Assembly: GCA_964581175.1 (NCBI GenBank) | Contig: CAZONI010000029.1 | Span: 1-37,224 of the forward strand | Source: B46-G9 sp964581175 | GTDB taxonomy: Bacteria > Desulfobacterota > DSM-4660 > Desulfatiglandales > Desulfatiglandaceae | Direction of reading: 5' to 3' | Length of the DNA stretch: 37,224 bases | Part shown: piece after piece, positions 34,651 through 37,224 of the stretch | Layout: every line of letters begins with the position of its first letter | Position numbering within the stretch: position 1 is the first letter of the stretch | Notes under the pieces: model-generated | Told to the model about the DNA's origin: nothing | Databases searched by the model: none | Seen by the model: only the letters and a program-made list of their open reading frames with translations | Made by a program: the position numbers and the translations under genes

Positions 34651-36101
34651 TTTTTCTTGGCCCGCATACGCTTCAATGCCTTTTCAAACACCGCCACGTA
34701 TTTGCCTGCCGACGTTCGCCAGGAAAAGTCACATCCCATTCCTTCCCGCATCATCGCCTGCCAGTATTCCCTGTCTTTATAGACCGTGATCGCCCGCGAC
34801 ACTGTTTTCAGAAAAGACGTTTCATCATACTTCTTGAACTTGAACCCGGTACCGGGAAAACGCCGTTCATTCGGATCCTGTACCGTATCATTGAGCCCTC
34901 CGGTGGCCCGCACAACCGGAACACTCCCGTACCTGAGGCCATAGATCTGGGTGAGCCCGCAGGGCTCGTAAAGGGAGGGAACCAGGATAATGTCGGATCC
35001 GGCATAAATCCTGTGCGCGAGCGGTTCGTTGAACCCGTCGGCGAACCCGAAATGAGTCTCGTGCCTTTCCCGGAGGGCGGCAAAGGCGGTTTCATACTTG
35101 GCTTCGCCTGATCCAAGGAGCACGAATCCCACATCCATGCTGAAGAGCCTTTCTACGGCCGCAAGCAGGAGATCGCATCCCTTTTGTGAGACCAGTCTGC
35201 TTACCATCCCCAGTACCGGACGGTTCACCAACCGCATGGGAAGCTTCATTTCTTTCAGGAGCGCTTTCTTGCACTCTTCCTTGCCCGAGAAGTCCTCCCG
35301 GGAATAGTGTGTCTTGAGGTGGATATCCTTTTCAGGATTCCATTCCTGCTCGTTTATTCCATTCAAGATACCGAAAAGCCGGTCCCGGATATTCCTCAAA
35401 AGGCCGTCCAGGCCGCCGCCCAATTCAGCAGTCTGGATCTCTTTTGCATAGGTTGGGCTCACCGTTGTCACGGCGTGTGCGAATGCTATTCCTGCCTTGA
35501 GCAGGCTCATCTGGCCGTAATACTCGAGGCCGTCCAGGGTGTAGTACTCATCCGGAAGCCCGATAAGAGGAATCTGCTCCGGGGGCACCAGGCCTTGATA
35601 TCCCAAATTGTGAATGGTAAAAACGCCTGCTGTTCCGGGAAAACCCCCTTGGTCAAGGAGAGCCATGACCAGTCCTGTCTGCCAGTCATTGCCGAGGATG
35701 ATATCGGGAACATAATCCAGCGCGCGACAAAGAGGAGGGATGCTCCGTGAGAAAAAGATAAATCGTTCACGATTGTCGAAATATTCTCCCGCGGCGGTTC
35801 CGTAGATTTCAGAGCGGTCAAAAAATTCGTCCCTGCGAACCAGGTAGATGGGTATGCCTGACTTTCCTCGGGTTTCAACTATATCGGCAGAAAGCTCCTT
35901 CCTGCCGAGCCTCACCGGAATCCCTTTGGCCACCACATCCGATGCCCCGCTCTTCTGAAGGGCCGTCCTGTACGCCGGTATCACCAGGGAAACCTCGCAA
36001 CCGAGGTCCCGAAGCGCCGTGGGAAGGGCGCCGGCAACATCGCCGAGTCCACCAATTTTTGCAAGAGGGGCCGCTTCAGAGGCCGCAACAAGAACACGCA
36101 T
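34647..36101 (-). CDS. glgA: Glycogen synthase (ADP-glucose type)
   Basis: A 484-residue GT5 glycogen synthase that adds glucose from ADP-glucose to alpha-1,4-glucan chains. The N-terminal substrate motif is KIGGLGDVAGALP (K-X-G-G-L class) near residue 15. The C-terminal Rossmann domain carries PSLYEPCGLTQIYGLRYGS and ATGGLNDTV. Length is normal. It is first in a three-gene minus-strand operon with the two GH57 genes and faces away from radC. A TTGACA promoter with a 22-base palindrome over the -10 region lies upstream (36220-36263). Confidence 0.96.
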   Translation of the reverse strand: MRVLVAASEAAPLAKIGGLGDVAGALPTALRDLGCEVSLVIPAYRTALQKSGASDVVAKGIPVRLGRKELSADIVETRGKSGIPIYLVRRDEFFDRSEIYGTAAGEYFDNRERFIFFSRSIPPLCRALDYVPDIILGNDWQTGLVMALLDQGGFPGTAGVFTIHNLGYQGLVPPEQIPLIGLPDEYYTLDGLEYYGQMSLLKAGIAFAHAVTTVSPTYAKEIQTAELGGGLDGLLRNIRDRLFGILNGINEQEWNPEKDIHLKTHYSREDFSGKEECKKALLKEMKLPMRLVNRPVLGMVSRLVSQKGCDLLLAAVERLFSMDVGFVLLGSGEAKYETAFAALRERHETHFGFADGFNEPLAHRIYAGSDIILVPSLYEPCGLTQIYGLRYGSVPVVRATGGLNDTVQDPNERRFPGTGFKFKKYDETSFLKTVSRAITVYKDREYWQAMMREGMGCDFSWRTSAGKYVAVFEKALKRMRAKKK

Positions 36102-36219
36102 AGACGCCTTTCATCTCTTTGCCCCAGGATTTTAGTTCTTCCGGTTAAAGCGTGCCTCGAAGCGCAATAATTGATTCAACCAAGTCCACGATAAGGCCTG
36201 AAAGAACGCCTTAACAGCA

Positions 36220-36241
36220 AGAACAATAATTTTATTGTTCT
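36220..36241. promoter_or_regulatory. Perfect 22-base palindrome upstream of glgA
   Basis: AGAACAATAA-TT-TTATTGTTCT is fully symmetric. It overlaps the predicted -10 region of the glgA promoter on the minus strand. Its AT-rich dyad form fits a dimeric repressor or activator site; the arms differ from the dyad at the glgC promoter, so a different regulator is implied. Confidence 0.5.
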
Positions 36242-36263
36242 GTAAGGGCTGAACGATTGTCAA
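36234..36263 (-). promoter_or_regulatory. Candidate sigma-70 promoter of glgA
   Basis: On the minus strand TTGACA (36263-36258) is followed after 18 bases by AACAAT (36239-36234), which matches four of six -10 positions. The start would be near 36228, leaving about 125 bases of leader before glgA. The perfect -35 and overlap with the palindrome support the call; the -10 is weak. Confidence 0.45.
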
Positions 36264-36303
36264 TAAAATAATACTTCCCAGGCGCACTTACCATAACTCT
36301 TTG

Positions 36304-36331
36304 TTGATTTTCTTTCTTTCTCTGCTAGGAT
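36304..36331 (+). promoter_or_regulatory. Candidate promoter of radC
   Basis: TTGATT, a 16-base pyrimidine-rich spacer and TAGGAT lie about 33 bases upstream of the radC ATG on the plus strand. Both boxes are imperfect. The remainder of the glgA-radC spacer contains only the glgA promoter elements. Confidence 0.4.
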
Positions 36332-36364
36332 GCGGGGATATCTCAAATCGGAGCGTGTTTGTGT

Positions 36365-37090
36365 ATGGAAAAGAAGGAATGGCAGGAAAAAGGAAAGGGC
36401 CACCGGGAACGGTTGCGGGGAAGATTTGAGGAAGGCGGTCTTGAGCGGTTTTCTGATGAAGAGGTTGTGGAGTTCCTCCTCACACTCGGAACTCCCCGGA
36501 AAGACGTGAAAGGCGCCGCCAGGCAGGCCATAGAACGCTTCGGAAGCCTTTCCCAGGTGCTTTCGGCACCGCGTGAAAAGCTTCTCCAGATAAAGGGCAT
36601 CGGCCCAAAGAATGCCCTGTATATGCGGCTTATCCACCAGGTAGCCGGACGATACTTGCGTGACCGCGCTCGACACAAGTCGTTCTTCGGATCTTCCCGT
36701 GCCGTATTCGATTACCTGTTCCATTCCATGCGGGACCTGAAGCGAGAAGTGTTCAAGGTCCTTTTTCTTGACCGAAAGAACCAGTTGCTGGCAGATGAAG
36801 ATGTGTTCCTCGGCAGCCTGACCGGAAGCGCGGTGTATCCCAGAGAAATCATGACCCTTGCCCTGGAACACAAGGCCGCGGCGCTCGTTTTCGTACATAA
36901 CCACCCTTCTGGTGATCCCTCGCCTTCCCCGGAAGATCGCAGGCTGACCCGGGATCTCCTCTGGGCGGCAAAACTCCTTCTGATCCAGGTCCTGGACCAT
37001 ATCATCATCGGAGATAATCGTTATTACAGCTTCGCCGACGATGGGATGATAAAACGATTCTCTGATGAGTACGACGACCATCTCTCCTGA
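36365..37090 (+). CDS. radC: RadC family (UPF0758) JAB-domain protein
   Basis: A 241-residue RadC-like protein. The N-terminal part includes a helix-hairpin-helix-like segment (LLQIKGIGPKNALYM). The C-terminal JAB/MPN domain has the metal-binding motif HNHPSGDPSPSPED, with RKNQLLADEDVFLGS before it. Despite the name, a DNA-repair role for RadC is not supported; the domain resembles JAMM metalloproteases and its substrate is unknown. ATG 36365 is chosen over a TTG two codons upstream. It is a single gene divergent from glgA. Confidence 0.93.
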   Translation: MEKKEWQEKGKGHRERLRGRFEEGGLERFSDEEVVEFLLTLGTPRKDVKGAARQAIERFGSLSQVLSAPREKLLQIKGIGPKNALYMRLIHQVAGRYLRDRARHKSFFGSSRAVFDYLFHSMRDLKREVFKVLFLDRKNQLLADEDVFLGSLTGSAVYPREIMTLALEHKAAALVFVHNHPSGDPSPSPEDRRLTRDLLWAAKLLLIQVLDHIIIGDNRYYSFADDGMIKRFSDEYDDHLS

Positions 37091-37101
37091 AGCATTGTCC
37101 C

Positions 37102-37130
37102 TTGACAAGGAAAAGGAAAAAAGAAATCAT
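37102..37130 (+). promoter_or_regulatory. Promoter of tRNA-Leu
   Basis: A perfect TTGACA (37102-37107) lies 12 bases after the radC stop; 17 bases later AATCAT (37125-37130) matches four of six -10 positions. The tRNA begins nine bases after it. A small palindrome (TTGTC-CCTT-GACAA) overlaps the -35 box. Confidence 0.5.
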
Positions 37131-37139
37131 AAAAAACCT

Positions 37140-37224
37140 GCGAGAGTGGCGGAACTGGTAGACGCGCTGGACTTAGGATCCAGTGGAGCAATCCGTGGGG
37201 GTTCGAGTCCCCCCTCTCGCACCA
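37140..37224 (+). tRNA. tRNA-Leu (anticodon UAG)
   Basis: An 85-base class II tRNA with a long variable arm and encoded CCA, ending at the last base of the window. Acceptor stem GCGAGAG pairs with CTCTCGC. The anticodon stem CTGGA/TCCAG encloses loop CTTAGGA with anticodon TAG, reading CUA leucine codons. The T-arm is GGGGG-TTCGAGT-CCCCC. Confidence 0.96.

Noticed and set aside
1..37224. CRISPR array, insertion sequence, prophage or rRNA
   Set aside because: No repeat-spacer pattern, transposase, integrase, phage gene or rRNA sequence was seen.

Overview
The window looks like a stretch of a Gram-negative chromosome from a Desulfobacterota (former Deltaproteobacteria)-like organism, probably a draft or metagenome-assembled genome. 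I base this on: two tandem multihaem c-type cytochromes; the order thrS-infC-rpmI-rplT-pheS-pheT followed by a small MerR-type regulator; GH57 glucan enzymes next to glgA; and lipoproteins of the LPP20/FlgT type. The taxonomic label is inferred from gene content and was not tested by any search. Apart from one assembly gap, the window is dense core-genome DNA. I see no insertion sequence, phage, CRISPR array or rRNA.

Layout. (1) 1-3070, minus: two paralogous multihaem cytochromes overlapping by 4 bases; the downstream one runs off the left edge. (2) 3129-10322, minus: the translation block thrS, infC (apparently with an AUA start), rpmI, rplT, pheS, pheT, and merR. thrS has its own promoter and a structured leader, insulated from an upstream tRNA-Val(GAC) by a terminator. 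(3) 10754-14610, minus: pgsA-like phosphatidyltransferase plus three exported proteins (FlgT-like, TPR/SLH lipoprotein, LPP20-like). (4) 14801-18999, minus: miaA, mutL and an unusually long GAPDH. mutL is interrupted by a 100-N gap that looks artificial, because its two flanks are the same 55 bases. (5) 19004-23278, minus: a 1424-residue protein whose last ~495 residues are the ATP-grasp and phosphohistidine domains of pyruvate phosphate dikinase, without the PEP-binding barrel and with a large unrecognised N-terminal part. (6) 23383-30207, plus: glgC, glgP, glgB, two small uncertain ORFs and a good terminator. (7) 30206-36101, minus: GH57 4-alpha-glucanotransferase-like enzyme, GH57/DUF3536 protein and glgA in one operon. 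(8) 36365-37224, plus: radC and tRNA-Leu(UAG).

How it fits together. Regions 6 and 7 form a split, converging glycogen locus: glgC makes ADP-glucose, glgA polymerises it, glgB branches it, glgP releases glucose-1-phosphate, and the GH57 enzymes remodel the alpha-glucan. The dikinase-like gene is transcribed divergently from glgC, shares a regulatory region carrying a clear dyad over the glgC -10 box, and is followed four bases later by GAPDH. This placement suggests a link between carbon storage and lower glycolysis, but that is inference. The dikinase-like protein is the best candidate here for an undescribed activity.
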